64,000 nt of DNA from Metaphire vulgaris (GCA_018105865.1 CM030859.1:7516168-7580167); one strand, 5' to 3'; positions 1 through 15,810 are shown, numbered from the stretch's first letter. The notes: a model not told the origin generated them from the letters alone. Numbers and translations: made by a program.

Positions 1-79
1 TTGATGACATCTTCAAATCCAGGACTAGGACTCTGGAGCTGCCCGACCATAGCATGCTTTATTGTATTTATTTGAATAT
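1..79 (-). CDS. Exon 31, partial, runs off the window (residues 852-877+)
   Basis: Acceptor ...TGCATCTGTAG. Reads [20 protein letters not shown] then GFEDVIK, matching BIRC6 [22 protein letters not shown]. The gene's 3' end lies beyond position 1. Confidence 0.88.
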
Positions 80-1689
80 CTACAGATGCAAGACAAATTC
101 ATTTCCATCATATAACCATATTTTACATCTGTCCACAATCGTTTGATCATAAGCCACATCACAATCTTGCCTACGATAACAAATACTGATGCGCTTTGCT
201 CAAAAATAAAATTCTAGAAAATACATATATGTAAAGGTTGAAATAGGTTTTCAGTCTATACAGATTTAAAAGTTTCACCTCACATGTGACACGATAGGCA
301 GAAGATAGTGTGAAGAATTTTTTAACAGTTCCATAAATTTTACAAACTGACTCACTTTCAGTCACACATGATGTTAAAAACACAATCCCAAATTATACAA
401 TAAAAACTACCCAAACACAAACTGTTTTGACTGCAAAAATATGACACAAGTTCAATTTTCATATTCCTCATCACAGCAGATAAACAAATATAATCCGAAC
501 TGACCGAGATTGTACTCTGCGCTGTGCTTGTCTCCCTGCTCAGTCCCAATCTCCTGTTCATAGCCAGGTTCATTGAAATAAGGTTCTGGCACCAAAATAA
601 GTGACTGTATTGAGACAAGAACCTAGAAAATAATTATCTTCTGCTCTTAATTAAAAGTATTTGTAAATGAAAAAACAAAAATGCATTAAAAATTGAGTGA
701 GCGGTCAGGTGCTATCATCAATGGCACATGTAAAATCTTAAGTATACGAGAATAAACAAGCACAGGATATGCCAGAGCAGCTGCTTGTTGAATCTCTTGA
801 AGGCTAGTTTGATCACTTTGATGTAATCTTTTAGTTAGTTAGTTAGTTAGTTAATAAGCCAATTTATATAGTGCTATAGTCATAGCAGGCCAAGATCAAG
901 AGCGCTTTACACATTGCACTTAAATGAGATGCTAAACAAGTGCGTCTTTAGTCTGGTAGCGAACATTTCAAGACTAGTCGCACTGGTCACAAAGTCGGGC
1001 AGCTTGTTCCAATGGATGGGATTCCCCCGGGTGAAAGACCTCTCCCAAATTTCACTGTCTCAGACTAGGACCTTGACTGGATGACTTTGACTTTCAATAT
1101 CAGGTCATTTATATTTACCTTTACCATTGAACCATGCTTACTTGTACAAGTATCTATATTCAAAAACAAATTATGCATAAATCAATAATAAAATAATAAT
1201 AACAAACTTCACAAGATTGTATAACAGACATTTTCATTTCACAGCCATTGTGCAACTGGTTTCTCTACGAATACCAAACTAAAGTAGCATTGTGTACAGG
1301 ATGGGTACTTCAAATGGTGGCTGGTCATGGGATCCAGTCAAGGTCCTAGTGACTAACTCAGTCATTCATTACCCAGGTGGAGATAAATGAAAAACACATG
1401 TGAATGCAAATCCTGAGAACCCAAATACAAAATACTCTATGGTGCTACAACTGCTAGTAGCAGGACAACACATACAAATACTGGCCAAAAGCTCAGCTTC
1501 AAGTATGAGATGATATAATTATCTTTCGGGGGTGCAGTGGAGTAGCGGTAGGATTCTGGATACACAACAAGAGGGTAGTAGGTTCAAATCTTACCTTAGC
1601 CACTGCATAGTGACCTTGGACAAGTTGTTCACCCTTTAACTTATGACTCTTAACTAACTTTGTGAATGACTTAACAAGCATTAACTATG

Positions 1690-1756
<67 letters not shown>

Positions 1757-3246
1757 ATGACCTTCAAGTAGAGGATGACCTTCAATTTGTACCTTAATTC
1801 TATAATAAATAGGATGCTGTTCTACCTGCAGGATAGTAGATGTTGTTTCGTTCCACTGCTCACCCTGCTGTCCATCCCACGTGCCAAGCAGAGATAGACA
1901 GACTTTACCACAGCTGAAAATACAGGTAGATGCTTATAACTTCACTTCAAATTCAGCAAGCAGAATTTAAGAAATTACAGAAAATCTAAAGAAGAGTGGC
2001 AGTGGTCTTATATGCTCCAGCACTCAATAATAATCAGCTTTAATCTAAAGTATACAATACTGCAGAAACCTGGAAATTTCTAATGCCAAGCAACCATGCT
2101 TACTTGTACAAGTTAGGATTAAACCGAACAGTTCCATTACCAGTTGTCTGAAAATCAGAAAAACCAAACGAATAGCAAAGGAATTGTAAAACTGAAGCAA
2201 AGGAATTGTAAAACTGAAACAGGTCATGAAAATACACATGGCAAAATGCATGCCACATGTTTTGGTTGCAGGGTTTCAGTATATAATCTGGTGCTACAAA
2301 AGAGGAAGGCATCAAAGCAAACGTCCATCTTAACACAGACATGATCATGAAGTTTTAAAAAACTGAAGAAGAAGAATCTAGTTGGAATCACTAGTCTGCC
2401 CCATTCTGTGTAGCATCACTATATTTGTCTAACACCTCTAATTATACTAAATGCTTCTGTAAGCAGGCCTGTAGGAAGTGAGGGTGCAGGGGGTGCGCCT
2501 TCACCCCACCTCCGAAAAATCAGGGGGTGCACTGCACCCCCTGGAAGATCAAGCTGTTTTTTAAATTTTTGCCTGTGAGGATTTTTAGAAAGAAGATATA
2601 GGAAAGGCAATGACCTTTTTTGCTTGTAAAGACTTTTCAGAGAGGATAAAGGAACCTTTTTTATTTTAAAACAATTTATAAAAAAAGAAGATAAAGGAAG
2701 CATCAATGACCTTTTTTTTGCTTGTCAGAACTTTTTATCTTGAGAAAAACTGCACCCCCTGCTAAAATTTGTTCCAAAGTGCCTGTCTGTAATAGTTCTA
2801 CTGAAATGTTATAATACATTTCTGGTACTACATCATATGCTTTTTGCATCATCAATCAGACACAAGCAATGCAGAAGTGCTATCAGGGAGAAATCTGCAG
2901 CAAACAAAGCAAATAAAACACTTCCATAACGTGCATTTTTTAAGTCCACTAAAGTCAAGAATTGACAGCTGGTACATCAAAATTAATGGCAAATAAATAA
3001 AATAATTCTGAAAATAAGCTTAAAATTCAAGCAATTTCTTCTCTGAGCAATTCTAAATTTTTTCAAAATTTCACACTACAGTCAAACCTGGAGCATCAAC
3101 CATCACAACTGAATAATCAACTTAAACCCAGCACACCTTCAAGAAGAGATTTAAAACTTGGCTATTTCCCGCATGCTACTATAATCTATAATTTGTAATG
3201 TGTCCACGCAGTCACTGTATTAGTTGCCACAAAAATCTCTACATTG

Positions 3247-3297
<51 letters not shown>

Positions 3298-6200
3298 CAG
3301 GGTCTACCTGAAGGTTGACTTGCGGAGGAATCTTCGGATATCCTGACGGAAAGAAAATGTCAAAATGGAAACAGCCACACGAATATGGAGTGTCTTCGGG
3401 CCTGATGTAAAAAAACAATTTACAGAATTAATAAATTAAGTCTTAATCTATTTATCTATTCTAGAAATTTTGAAAACTTGTATGAGAAGCAGAGAAATTT
3501 AAGTTGCCTTTACTGTCTTATCATAATACTACTCCCTTCTAGATAACTTGCAAAGGGAAACTTCCATTAATGATTAAAAAAAGAAACTTAAATGTTTCTC
3601 TTTTTGAAACATTAGTAATGGTAACAGTGTCATAAACAATATTCTTGAGATATTTTTCATCTACAGTGCTATATAAATTATCAATAAAAGAATGACAGTA
3701 ATAATCAGAATCTTTGGTTGCAAAATACTCTGATAAGAATACCAGAAGTACACTGTACTAAAACTTGAAGCCAATGAGAAGCAAAGCAAAAAAACTTGCC
3801 CTGTAATTAGTGCTTTCATTAATGTCAACTTGTCATCATCCTATCACAAAAACACCAGAAAACAGTTTCATCATATAACAAGTGATAAATCCATATAAAT
3901 GATTTGAAATTGACAAAAATATTAGAATGTGTAAACTGGAATACCATGAATAGTATTGGCAAAGACTAAAAGAATCATGGAGTTCAAAACAAGCTCACAA
4001 TATAGTGAGTAAATACAATTACAAAATTCAATGCTAATCCAAAAGTACACAATAAATACTGGTAAAGTAGTAATAATGACTGAAATAGCACAAAGTCCAA
4101 CTGCCAACTATTTTAGATCTGACAATTTTTAACTATTTTAGATCTGACAATTTGACGTACTGTCCGGACAAATATTGCTGAACTCAAGTTTAATGGTAAC
4201 GATATTGCTAATGATGTTAATTCTTGAGCAATTCGGAAAATCTATACAACAGAAACAACACCATTAACAAAATATATCAGTTTTTAATTAGAATTAGTTA
4301 AGTGCAGGTGAAGCAGGCTTAGTCATGAAAGGTAATAAGACATAAAAGCTTAGAAAAGGTAAATTGTCAGCCATATCTTAAATCACAATCAAGAAGTACA
4401 GTCTTACTCCGTATCCCGCCTACATCTGTCCGGTTTTCTACTTTGGCGCAGGGCGTTGGTGATTACATAACGAGGGCAAGTCAATCGAGTACATCTAACC
4501 GACGTGTTTATGTATGAGCAAGCAGTGGAAAGAGGATAACATTCAGTTCATCGTAGGCATTTCCTATAATGACTAGATAAAGCTCCCTCTCTCTATCTCT
4601 GTCTCTCCCTCCCTATACTTCTGTCTCGCTTTCTCTCCCTTGGTACAACAAAGTTGATCAATTGCACAGATGGTAGGTACCTCTCTTTCTCCCCTACCCT
4701 TTGTCTCCGTCTCTGTTTCTCTCCCTCCTTTGTCTCATCCTTTCTCTCTGATGGGTGCCCCCATTTAGAGTAGATGGCCATACTACAACGTTAAATAATT
4801 GTGCTGATGGTGCCTCTCTTTCTGTCCCTACCTTCATTGCTGTCTCTCTTTTTCTCCCTCCCTCCCTGTCTCTGCCCTTCTGTTACAAGCAATTGACTTT
4901 CTGCAGAGCTGCTGACATCTCCAATATTCTTTAACATTATATTAGATTACATCATGTGTGACTATTGGTCATTCTCCAACTTTCTTTGTAATTGGCATTA
5001 ATTTTGTTTTATTAGTGTTTATTTTTAATAGAAAATTTCCACTCTCTGTTATTAAGGTCAATGCTAATTCTACAATCCTTGAGAGGCGTCTGCTAATATA
5101 TTGGCCATTCCCAACTGTTTTTGAAATTGGCATAATTTTTGTTTTATTAGTGTTTATTTTTAGTCAAATTTTTTCCGTTATTGTCCATCATCAGCATATT
5201 CTGTACCACTTCCTGGATTCAGAGATGCCCCCAAATCATACATGTTTTCAATCCGTCTCATTATGTAATCTAATATAATGTTGAAGAGTATTGGAGATAG
5301 GATACATCCTACTAAACCAAATAAAATTCCACTACTATTATTATAATTATTACTATTACTATAAAAGTAATAATAAAAATAATAACAATAACAATAATAA
5401 TTATTATTATTATTAAATCACAAGCAACAGAAAAAGTAAAGTCAATAAACAATTACCGGTATTACCTGTGATTGACTGAGAGAATCCTGCTTTTTAAACT
5501 GCTTTGCAAAATGATGTCCATTATGAGCATCAACTAAAAAAGTTTAAAAAATTGTATTTTGAGATGATTTAACCATTCAAACCACACAGGTTCAGTAACC
5601 AGTCAGTCAGAAATAGAGAAATGGTTTTTAACCTCTTGGATTCATTTATAGTCACACAATACCTAAAAGCTCTTTATACAGGATTTCTGAAGTTTGGTCC
5701 AGATACATTGTAGAAATAGTGACAAATGAAAAAGCAACAGTGAAAACATTACTGCCAAAAGTGGACCTGTAGTGCAATGTGACTAAATGGTGGGGGACCT
5801 AAGGTCAAAAGGGTAAACAGTGGAATCAATTTAATACAATATAAACCCAGAAAAGTGAAAACCCAATTACTGGAAAATCAATCTTGGCACTGACAAAAAC
5901 GTAACCAGCACACGATGCTGCTTCCTTGATTCTCTGCCAGGTACTCAACATGATTAAGCAAAGGACTACAAATTAATGTCAATTTTAGAGACAAGATTTA
6001 TCAAGAAGACCACAAACTTACCGTCAACAGAACATGACTGAAACTGCAGCTCAGTCATGACCATTTTATATTTGTCTTCCAAAGAAATCTGAAAAAATCA
6101 ATTTCTGAATATGCAAACTATATAATATATTAGTTATTAGTTAGAATGGCATATGCTTGTTATGTTGTCTGCATTTGCAAATAAAGATTTCTATATAACT

Positions 6201-9200
6201 AATTTGAAGTAAAGCTATTGTTTTTAATGCCCTATTTATGAATAAATCTGAAAGAGCTGTAAAAAATTAATTTTTAAAACATCTTTTCAATTGAATTGCC
6301 ACTGAAGGGCACTACAGACTTTCAAATAGCATATAAATGACACTTTCTGTTTTAGTGAAACATTATGTGCTGACCACACGGTCAACCATAAAAACAAATA
6401 ACGCTTGAAGACACACACAGTACAACAAAGGCTATGACTGAAGATGAGAAATTTCAAGCTATTATATTACAATCAGACATAATATAATGCAATATTCAAA
6501 CAAATGGCTAAACTGTTATGAAACCCAGTTGACTGTTTCTTTGCTGGAGATGGCCATTACAGACCAAGGTCCATGTCATGCAAGCTGTTTCATCCATAGT
6601 GCTCTGTAGTACCTAAGTGAGGATACTGCCTCATGTCTGCTGCAGCCAATGTACTAAAAGGAGTCTAGGTGAAGTCGGGATGATGAAGACAAATTTTGCA
6701 TCAACAATAGGAAGTATTGTGTAATGTAATGGAAAATCAGTAAAGAAGCTCTTAAATTTCTACACAGATGGCGCTCCTGGTTCACGAGTCGCTGGAAAAG
6801 AAGCAAGGCTTCTTTGTCACAATGACTTCTTGAAGCAGTTAGAAAGGAGAAGCAAATGGGCTGGCAGTCGGTTCCAGGCAGTGCTGAAAGTCAGCCGGAA
6901 CGCACCGGAACTGAGTTCCGGCACCTTTTTGGACCATGAAAATTTTTTCCAATAATTTTTCAACATTTGTTCCAAAATTGTAAAAGCACCATGTACTTGT
7001 TGCAAAACTATTAAGCTAAGATTTAAAAAGCGCTATAGAAATGTAAATGATGGCTACCCATAGTTCGTTAGGGTTAGGGTTAGGATTAGGGTTAAGGTTA
7101 GGGTTGTGCCAAGAGAGTTCCTGCACCTTTTTCACAGACTTTCAGCACTGGTTCCAGGACAAGAGTACAACTCTAAATGGTTATCTTTGACAAAAGCCAT
7201 CAGAAAAATCTCAGCACAACGCTAAACCAAACAAAACCTATAAATGTGCAATCCAGTGAAACGGTTCAAAGAACCTTTATTACCACGAAATATGCAAATT
7301 CTTATATCTTGTGATTTTTAAGAAATGCAGTTTCAAAAAAGTTGTTCAAAGAAGGTTTTAATAATTCTGCAGCTCACAAGCTCTGTAGAAATGGAAACTT
7401 CCATCAGCTCTGGCTCTAAAGTCTCCACTTCCATCTTCCCTTGATCACCATTTGTCTGTGTTTGAGGAAGCCTGTCAGGGTCTAGGTTAAGTCGTCTGAA
7501 GGCCTCTACAAGCAAAACAAATATCATAAGTCCAAATTTGTGCTGCATCAATAGACAGAATTCTCAGCATCTATTTCCTCTCTCAAGTTATTTCACACAA
7601 TAACAAACCAACATTTAAATAATATTGATTAACCTTTTAAAGGGGGAATTAAATTTTCAGTATTCAGTGTTGTATGAAGGAATTAATTTTGGAAAAGGCG
7701 TAAAAGTAAAAGTATTATCGTTATATTTTTACTAAATTTCAGGCTAAAAGTACTTAGAAAGATAGTTTTTCACCGTTGTTGTAAAAAGTGCTCTCAAAAA
7801 GTTCCATCTGTGTAAAAAAAAAAAGTTGACAGGTAGGGATCATCAACAACCCCAAAATCGGACCCAAATCCCAACATTTTGTTCAAATTTTGATCAGAAG
7901 GTCAATAGCAGTCAAACGTCTTCACACCATAAAACTGCAAAGCACAAATGCTGGTTTAGAGTTCTAGAGGAGTGTAATTGGAACAGAATGGTGCAAAAAT
8001 GTTGAAGATCGGACCATATTTCGCACTAAGTCCTTAATTTTTCATACCACTTTACCAATTGCTTGAAAATAATGTTGATCAAAAAGGTCATTTTCAATGT
8101 GAAAAACCGAACAACAGGTTAAATATTTCAGGCTATATAGAAGCTAGAAAGATGCGGTTTGCACCACTGTTGAGCATTTTTATTGGGCTTTCGAAACCAT
8201 CCAGAAAAAAAAATTTTGGGGTAGGGTCCACTCTAACACCCCAAAATGATTGCATGTAGGTCTAAGAAAAAAATTTTCAAAGCTCAATAAAAAAATTTTC
8301 AGCGGTGACCCCCAACTTGTTGGTCATTAATTGTCAGGGAGGTGTAATTGGAACAGAATAGTGCAAAAATTTTGAAGATCGGACCCAGTAAATGCGGCTG
8401 AAATTTTTCCTGAGACATTTTCCAGCCTTGGTCAGTCTAAAGTCAATAAGACATATATAGTCAGTATTAAGTAAAACGGTGCTACTATCAAATGGATAAA
8501 AACTAACTCCGGTCCAAGTTGGATTTTTACTGCAGTAATACGCAGTCGCTTATATAGCATGCTACGCGTTTATAGACGGCTAACCAGTTTTGTCAAAGTT
8601 TAAGTACGACATAAAACGCTATTTTTAGCAAAAGGTTAAAGTTCAATTGATATCACTATTGCAGAAACTAATTTTAATAATTATAAACAGACTCTCATAC
8701 AATCTAACAAGCAAAAACTGAAATTTTAGATATCATGTATGTACCTGAAACGTCTTTGAAAAGAACCTGAAACTCTCTAAAACAACAAAGGCAATTAGAT
8801 GAGCACTTTAGATTACAATGCATGAACTACAAGTACATTTCGTATGAAAAAATATTTTTATGATGTAACTTTTACAAATATCCAAATAATTTCATGATTT
8901 TTGGAGCAAATAATCCTGTGAATTACCTACCAAAGGAACAAAATGTATTACTCTACATTACATTACACTTAAATACAATGACGTTGATTTGGCTTCATTT
9001 GAAAATGGCATCTACCAAAGCAGAAAATCATCGGTGGCCACCAAATTTCCAGATTTGATTTGGGTTCTGGTTGAAGAGTTTACAAATGAGCAATACATTA
9101 CATTAGTGTCTGTGGCAAGTAGCTACTCTAAGAACAAGAGAAGAGCATATCATGTATTTGCCAAACTTGAAGAACTGAAACAACAAATACTGACCAACTG

Positions 9201-12200
9201 GAAAAACATGGGTCATTATGGCGGCAATTCAACACTTGGCAACATTAACTTTTGGTTTGTACAAAAGTCAGTGGTGGTCACCTCAAACATAAATTCTGAC
9301 ACACACACACACACATGCCATTCATATAAACCTGCAGCCAAGTTTCCCATTTTGTATCTGAAATTTACCTTGATTACAAGATTTGATGGCTTATTGTTGA
9401 CATTAACTTGTGTGTCATATACAATATGTTCATTTGCACAAACCATGTACATAAAAAAGTGCGCAGTTCTGCATCAATTTCAGTAGAGAATATAGATGAA
9501 CAAGCTCCGTTGTAGCGTATAAACTTAACTCTAAACCTACTCTAAACCTGACCTTAACCAATTTTTAACAATTTTCCGAGGTGAAATACCGGTATATACA
9601 GTATAAGCAAACCATATAATTAACACTGCACTTAAAAACACTGCAATCCTAATCTCACTTCAAACACTAAAACCACAACCCATTCTGTCTCAATTTCAGA
9701 GACAAAATGCAGACAAGTGAAGTGCTAAAATATAGATGTATCACTTAATCACTCTAAATGCTTTCATAGTAACCACAATAAAAAGCCGATTAAAGTTTTA
9801 AAGTTTTAGAAAGATTATCAATTTCACAGTGCAGGATAATACTAATCCAATACCTATACCTAATACCCAATCATTGAAATGCTGAACAACATTTCAATGA
9901 GCCACCTAGCCAAGCTCTGAGAAAATTAGGCCAACATGCTTAAAATCACGCAACTGTGGCCATTTGTATCGTATTTTTGTGTATGTTAAAAGAACTACCT
10001 CAGGCTGCAAACAATTGTTACCAATAGCAACGTCGCCGCACGCCCCACCCCTCTGACGCTGCAATGACTGACTAAACCGTGTTAAACTACGATTCTACGA
10101 ACAATTTTACCAATAGCAACGTCGTCTTCGTCTTCAAACATCGTCCACCAACGCATCGCGCGACGTAAGGACTAAACGGTCTAAACCGTCTACCAATAGT
10201 CAACCAATCAGAACGCTTGAAGGTAACAGACAGACATACAGATAAGGATCTTAATATGATAAATTCTTAGTGAGAAACTGCAACCAAAGTCTTGAGAAAA
10301 TTCACAGCTTATCTCGACTTGCCTTCAGAATTAGAAAGCTTCAAATCTCACTACCTGACAAAATGTTTTTAAATTTTTTCTGCCAATTTCTGAGAATTAA
10401 AAATTTCCACCAGTTTCTACCCTTTTGTACCACAGAAACATAAACCATCTTTCACATTTGATTTTGATCAAAATACTTGAGAAACGGCTGAAATCTGGCA
10501 TTTACCGTGCAAGCTTTTCTTCGGCGCTGGCAGCCCCTGAGGAATCTGTTGCAGCAGAGGTCGAAGGCTCCAGGGGATTTGAGCCCCTCTCCTTCGTTTT
10601 CTTTTGTGTGATGAAGTCGCCTTTCTTCGGTGGCTTTGGTATGCAACCATTGCCTGCTTTACAGATATGGTGCAACAGCACGGAAGCCTACAGTTCACAC
10701 CAATGATAGTTCAACTCAGCATTCACCATCACCTGGACAGCAGAAGGGGGAGGGAACAAACCAGTTGTCACCTCTGGATTAGATCTTCATTAAACCAAAA
10801 TACAAGTGTGCCTTCTAAACTTTTTGCCACTTTTCCAACGGGTCTTTTGCCACAATGAAAACATTCCGAGTGGCAGCATTCGATAAATGCAATGATATTA
10901 ATCTATGTAACGCATGAAATTCTGTTCTAGACATCTAAGCAAGTACATAAAAGCTAACAAATCGCATTTAAATCTTGTAAACAAGGAACAAAATCTGTCT
11001 GAATTTTCAACATAATACCAACACAATGTCAGTTACTTTTTAAAATATCAGAATATAGAACAACTGCAAATTTCATTTGCAAATCATAGCTGTGCCACAG
11101 ACATTAGCCAAAGCCACTAAACGTACAGACATTGAAATGCAACAGACCTTCTGTTCAAGATTCAAAAGAAGTCGATAAAGGGACTCAGTCTGGTCCGTTA
11201 GTCGACCAAGTAGAGGCACAAGCTTAGGCTGAAGAGCTAAAATAACATTCGTGACAATTTAACTAAATGCAAAGTTACACATGAAGTGCTCCTCAAAACA
11301 CAACTGACTTCATCAAATTATATAAACATAAAGTGTTATTTTAAAACAAAAGGTTAAAAGAGTAACTCACTGCTAAACGTCTGCTAAAAACAACGAAGGA
11401 ACAAATCACATGAAGGAAAAAAACACACTTAGAACGGTCCTAATTTCACCAAATTTTTCATCAATTAATTTAAATAATAATTTAATAATTGATTGAATTG
11501 ACCAGATATCATTAAGCCATAGTTATAATTAGAAGAACTCTTTGCAAAAGATTCATTAAAATAACAAAATGAAGCAAATAAAAACAGATATTTTCTTGAA
11601 TAGTTTTACCAATTTCTTTAATGATGTCGACCAGAACTCGATAAACCTGAAATAAACCAGAAAACGAATAATGTCCTGATTTGCATTTTATTAATGTAAC
11701 TTATACAACTTCAACAACTTTTAAAACAAGAGCATTGGAATAATAAAATTCCAAAAGGCTTATAAATGGATCATTTACATCATTACAATTACATCAATTC
11801 CTGGTTAAATTTCAGTGTAGCTCATAATCAAATTTATAATCAACTTACGCGAGTGTGTCGACCAATTTCAAGGAATGAATCATTTTTGAGGTATTGCTGA
11901 AAATACAGGCAGCTTGTTTAAACCAAACAGTTTACTTTTCCTAAATCACAATCGAGATTCTTAATAGAACAAAGGATGCATTTCATAAAGGGCCCGTCAA
12001 AATTTCACATCTGAATAAAGCTTTGCAAGCAAAATAAAAAAGTTTTCCACTATCATAAAATTACTGTTAATTCGAAGATATCAACTGAACCGATAACCCC
12101 GAAAGCCACAAATAGAATAAAACAGAGTTTCATATTCCAATAAAGAAATTCCCATTCTGGGAAAAACTGAATCCAAACAGCAATTCTACAGAATCCATAA

Positions 12201-15200
12201 GATCCTACCTCAGCAAATGGTATCAGTGAAGAGCCTTCAAGAATGTTGTAGACGTCAGTGAGAAGATCAATAATTTCGTTATTCTCTGCGTTGCTGTATC
12301 CCTCTGGACTGTCGCACGACGTCAACTGTTCACTGCTGCTACTGGCGCTGCTAAGCGAAGTGCTCTTAACAACTCCAGTCATTTGACTTGAACGGGGCTT
12401 TAACTGCGGAGCATGATTTGCATAAAGAATTTTGAGCTCCTGGAGAATGTTGTACAACACGGCTTCAATCTAAACAAAAACCAAAGGATCGCTTAACGTC
12501 ATCAGAGAACCATAATTATTTAACATTCACATTTGAACTAATTCACTGCAATAAATTTGATGCCTATTCAAAAAATTAATGAATACTTTTGCTGAAAACT
12601 GTATTCATGAAATTTGGGTAAGAACAAATAAATTTGATAAAATCTGATGTACATTCTGTTGTTGACTTTCGGCTCTAAGGTCTGTTTTCAAGCAATAGGT
12701 AATATTAGTGGGCGTAACATTATAAACTTCTACTGCTATGTACTAACAAATCATATTAATGGTTTGTGCAAATAATTACTTTCACAATTTTACTTGGCAA
12801 ATTAGCAAAATGCTATTTAATGCAATCCTGTCATTCTGAAATCCTACAGTATCCAAGACCCATTTCTTTGCAATCTCATATCAATGACATTATAATAAGT
12901 CTTATATAGTAATTTATTGTCATTAATATGAAACCTTGTGCATAGTGACAGAAGTGTCAATGTACTTGCATTCATATGTTCATTCATTCACTCCTTCATT
13001 TCAACAATGCTATAATTTAGACATTTCATCATAACAAATAGAAAGTCATAATTAATTAACCAATGCATGGAAATACTGCAAGATAATGACAAACCTGCTT
13101 GTCTTTCTCTCGCTGAGCAGCCACAAAGGCACGTATATCCCACTCTGGTGCAAAAACATGCTTCATCAGTTATAAATAAAACATTTTAAAAGAAATTCTG
13201 TCTTAGAAATTTCTGACAAATCCTTGTGAATGAGAGAGAATATCAGTTTTCACTTCCTTTTATGGTGCAAAATTGATAGTCAATCAAGTCCAAAAATACT
13301 AAATGCTCCAAGACATGTACCTGGTCGATTATGATGCCCATAACCAACACCAGCAGCCCAATATTCATCTCGTCGCTTCAATTCCTTTCCCTAAAGTCAT
13401 GAAAAAGTTCACTAAACAGATGCTAAAACTTTTTCTGAAGCCACAGATGTTAAACAATTCTACTGTTATTCATATTGACAACAAAACCCTACAAACAGGG
13501 GGTGCAGTGTAGTTCAGAGGGCGCAGTGGAATAGTGGTAGGATTCTTGTCATGCAACTGGATGGTAGCTGGTTCAAATCTGACTCTAGCCACTGTGTAGC
13601 AACCGTGGCCAAGTTGTTCACCTCTGACTGCCTCAAACTTATGATTCTTCACTTTGTTAATGATCCAAAGTGTGTTAACAACCAAGTAAGTAAATAAATA
13701 ATGATAAATAAACAATTCAAATATAATTTCAAAATATTATTATTCCACATTAAAACTGCTTCATAACGGATGAAAATTTTTAAAATGAGCTATATAGACT
13801 CCTCACAGAGTTGCAAGCATGTCAAAAAAGTATTAGATAATTACATTCAAATCTGAAGAAAAATCTAAAATTTGTCTCAACACAAATGGTATGTTAAAGT
13901 TTCACCTTTTGCAGTCCAAATCGATTTTGAAATTTCTATGACTCAAACCAAATCCCCAAAATTACATTTTAAATAAAATCAAGACAAGATTCTGTTCATT
14001 CCTGGAGATCTATAATTCATTCATCAATGCAAATGAAACTGAAATTAATAAAAAGAGATTTTAATTATGGAGATGCAAGTAGGTACCATTGAATTACATA
14101 CATGAAAATGTTTGCCACTGGAAAGACCACAATCAGCCATTCTTGGCTAAAATATATCAATTACTTTGCACTAAATATTTTGACCAAAAACATTGGCCTG
14201 CATGTACAAAATATTTAATTAATAATCAAAAATTCTCAACACAACACAATTGAAGCTAAAGTTGTAACTCAAATACCATTTACAATCATTTGACCAAATA
14301 CAAAGAGGATTTCTAACCACAGCCATGCAAATAGAACTTCATGAAAAATTAAGAATACTCCCAAATTTCTATATTTTTACAAAATTTCCTAAAAGATTAC
14401 AAAATTCATCAGAAATAAAAATTATAATTTAATTCAGAAGTTCAAATATGGGTGACCAGCAGAAGAATTGCCAGCCAAAATGTGCAATTACGGTAATTTT
14501 AAAATTCAAAATTTATACTGGCATTAGCAATTATTATTCAAATCTTAAAGTAATATTTTGAAGAAAGGCAAATTCTAATAATAATTTTTATTTAACAGGT
14601 TTGGACAACAATTTGAGACCGATTCAATTTTAATACTAGCATGTTACTTCAGCTAAAACAAAACATTTTCACATAATTCTGTGGTTAATGATAAAAGATG
14701 CAATTAAAAAAACTCAAATCAAATGGTCTTTTCTATTTATATAATGCAACAACAACATTTGCAAATATCAACAAAACACAACAGCTTATATACATCAATG
14801 CTTAAAAATATTAAAGTGTGTTCACTCTAAGACAAACACTTGAAAACATTAACAAAAAGAGAAAATCATTAAAGAGAATTCAAGAAAATGTTCAAATAAG
14901 CAAATGCAATTCACCTTTATGCCAGACAAAGAGTTGCAATCGGGAGGTTTCTCAATATCGATGAGATATTTGAGATTTGCACGAGGATTAACTTCACTAA
15001 CCTGGCATTCAAAACAAAAAAATTCTTCAGGTGCAGCCATATTCTCTTTTATTATAAATATTTGTAAGATAAAAATTAGCCATACAAATTGTTTTTCAAT
15101 ACTTCTAAAATCTACACATTAAAACGCATAATAGCACTTCACATTTAAAGCTGATAAAAAAACTGAAGCACTTACGAGAGCGAGACGTAGCAGATGATGC

Positions 15201-15810
15201 TCAATGTCGACGTACGACCCGTACACATATCGTTTGGGGTCATTTCGCTCACTGTCGACCTCAAGCCGTGCCCACTGCTGGAGAAACGTCTTCACTTCGA
15301 TGAGGGTGCTTTTCATGTCCTTAGCCGGGTTCCAGTATGACAGTTTCAGGATTTCCATGTTGGTGACGCGTTGCATCATGGAGCCCTGATAATATGAAAA
15401 TATGATGAAATAAAAAAACATGCCATCTTTAAATGCATAAATGAGCCTGAGGCTGGAGTTACAACATGGTAGACACAATGACATAACAAAAACAGATCTA
15501 CCAACCCCATATCTAACCAACATGATGCAAGCAATAATAACTCACTGGAACAGTGTGAATTAGTAATAGGGTCCTGCAGTGTGACACTTCATAGAAGAAT
15601 TATAAAATTTGCTTCAAAAAGTGTGGCAGAAATATTGTAACATTCATTTTAGCTAATGTTTGAAAAGTACTTCATGACAACCCACAGTGGAAAGTATATT
15701 CAACACTGTGCCTTGCACTCGCAGCATGGCAAGTTAAGCCACAGAGAGAGATGACAATAAAAGCAAACTGTAAAGACAACATCAGAGACATCAATGGGTG
15801 TTGAACCCAT

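Noticed and set aside
1528..1600. Functional tRNA gene
   Set aside because: A and B boxes are present but the anticodon and acceptor stems do not pair; SINE head.
1499..1681. Minus-strand ORF with [12 protein letters not shown] peptide
   Set aside because: The peptide comes from the B-box region of a tRNA-derived SINE; the same string recurs at 13470-13715.
4593..4781. Arg/Glu-rich ORF
   Set aside because: Arises from a purine-rich low-complexity tract.
8989..9486. 165-codon plus-strand ORF in the intron between exons 20 and 21
   Set aside because: No recognisable motif, an AC microsatellite inside it, and opposite to the host gene; most likely chance.
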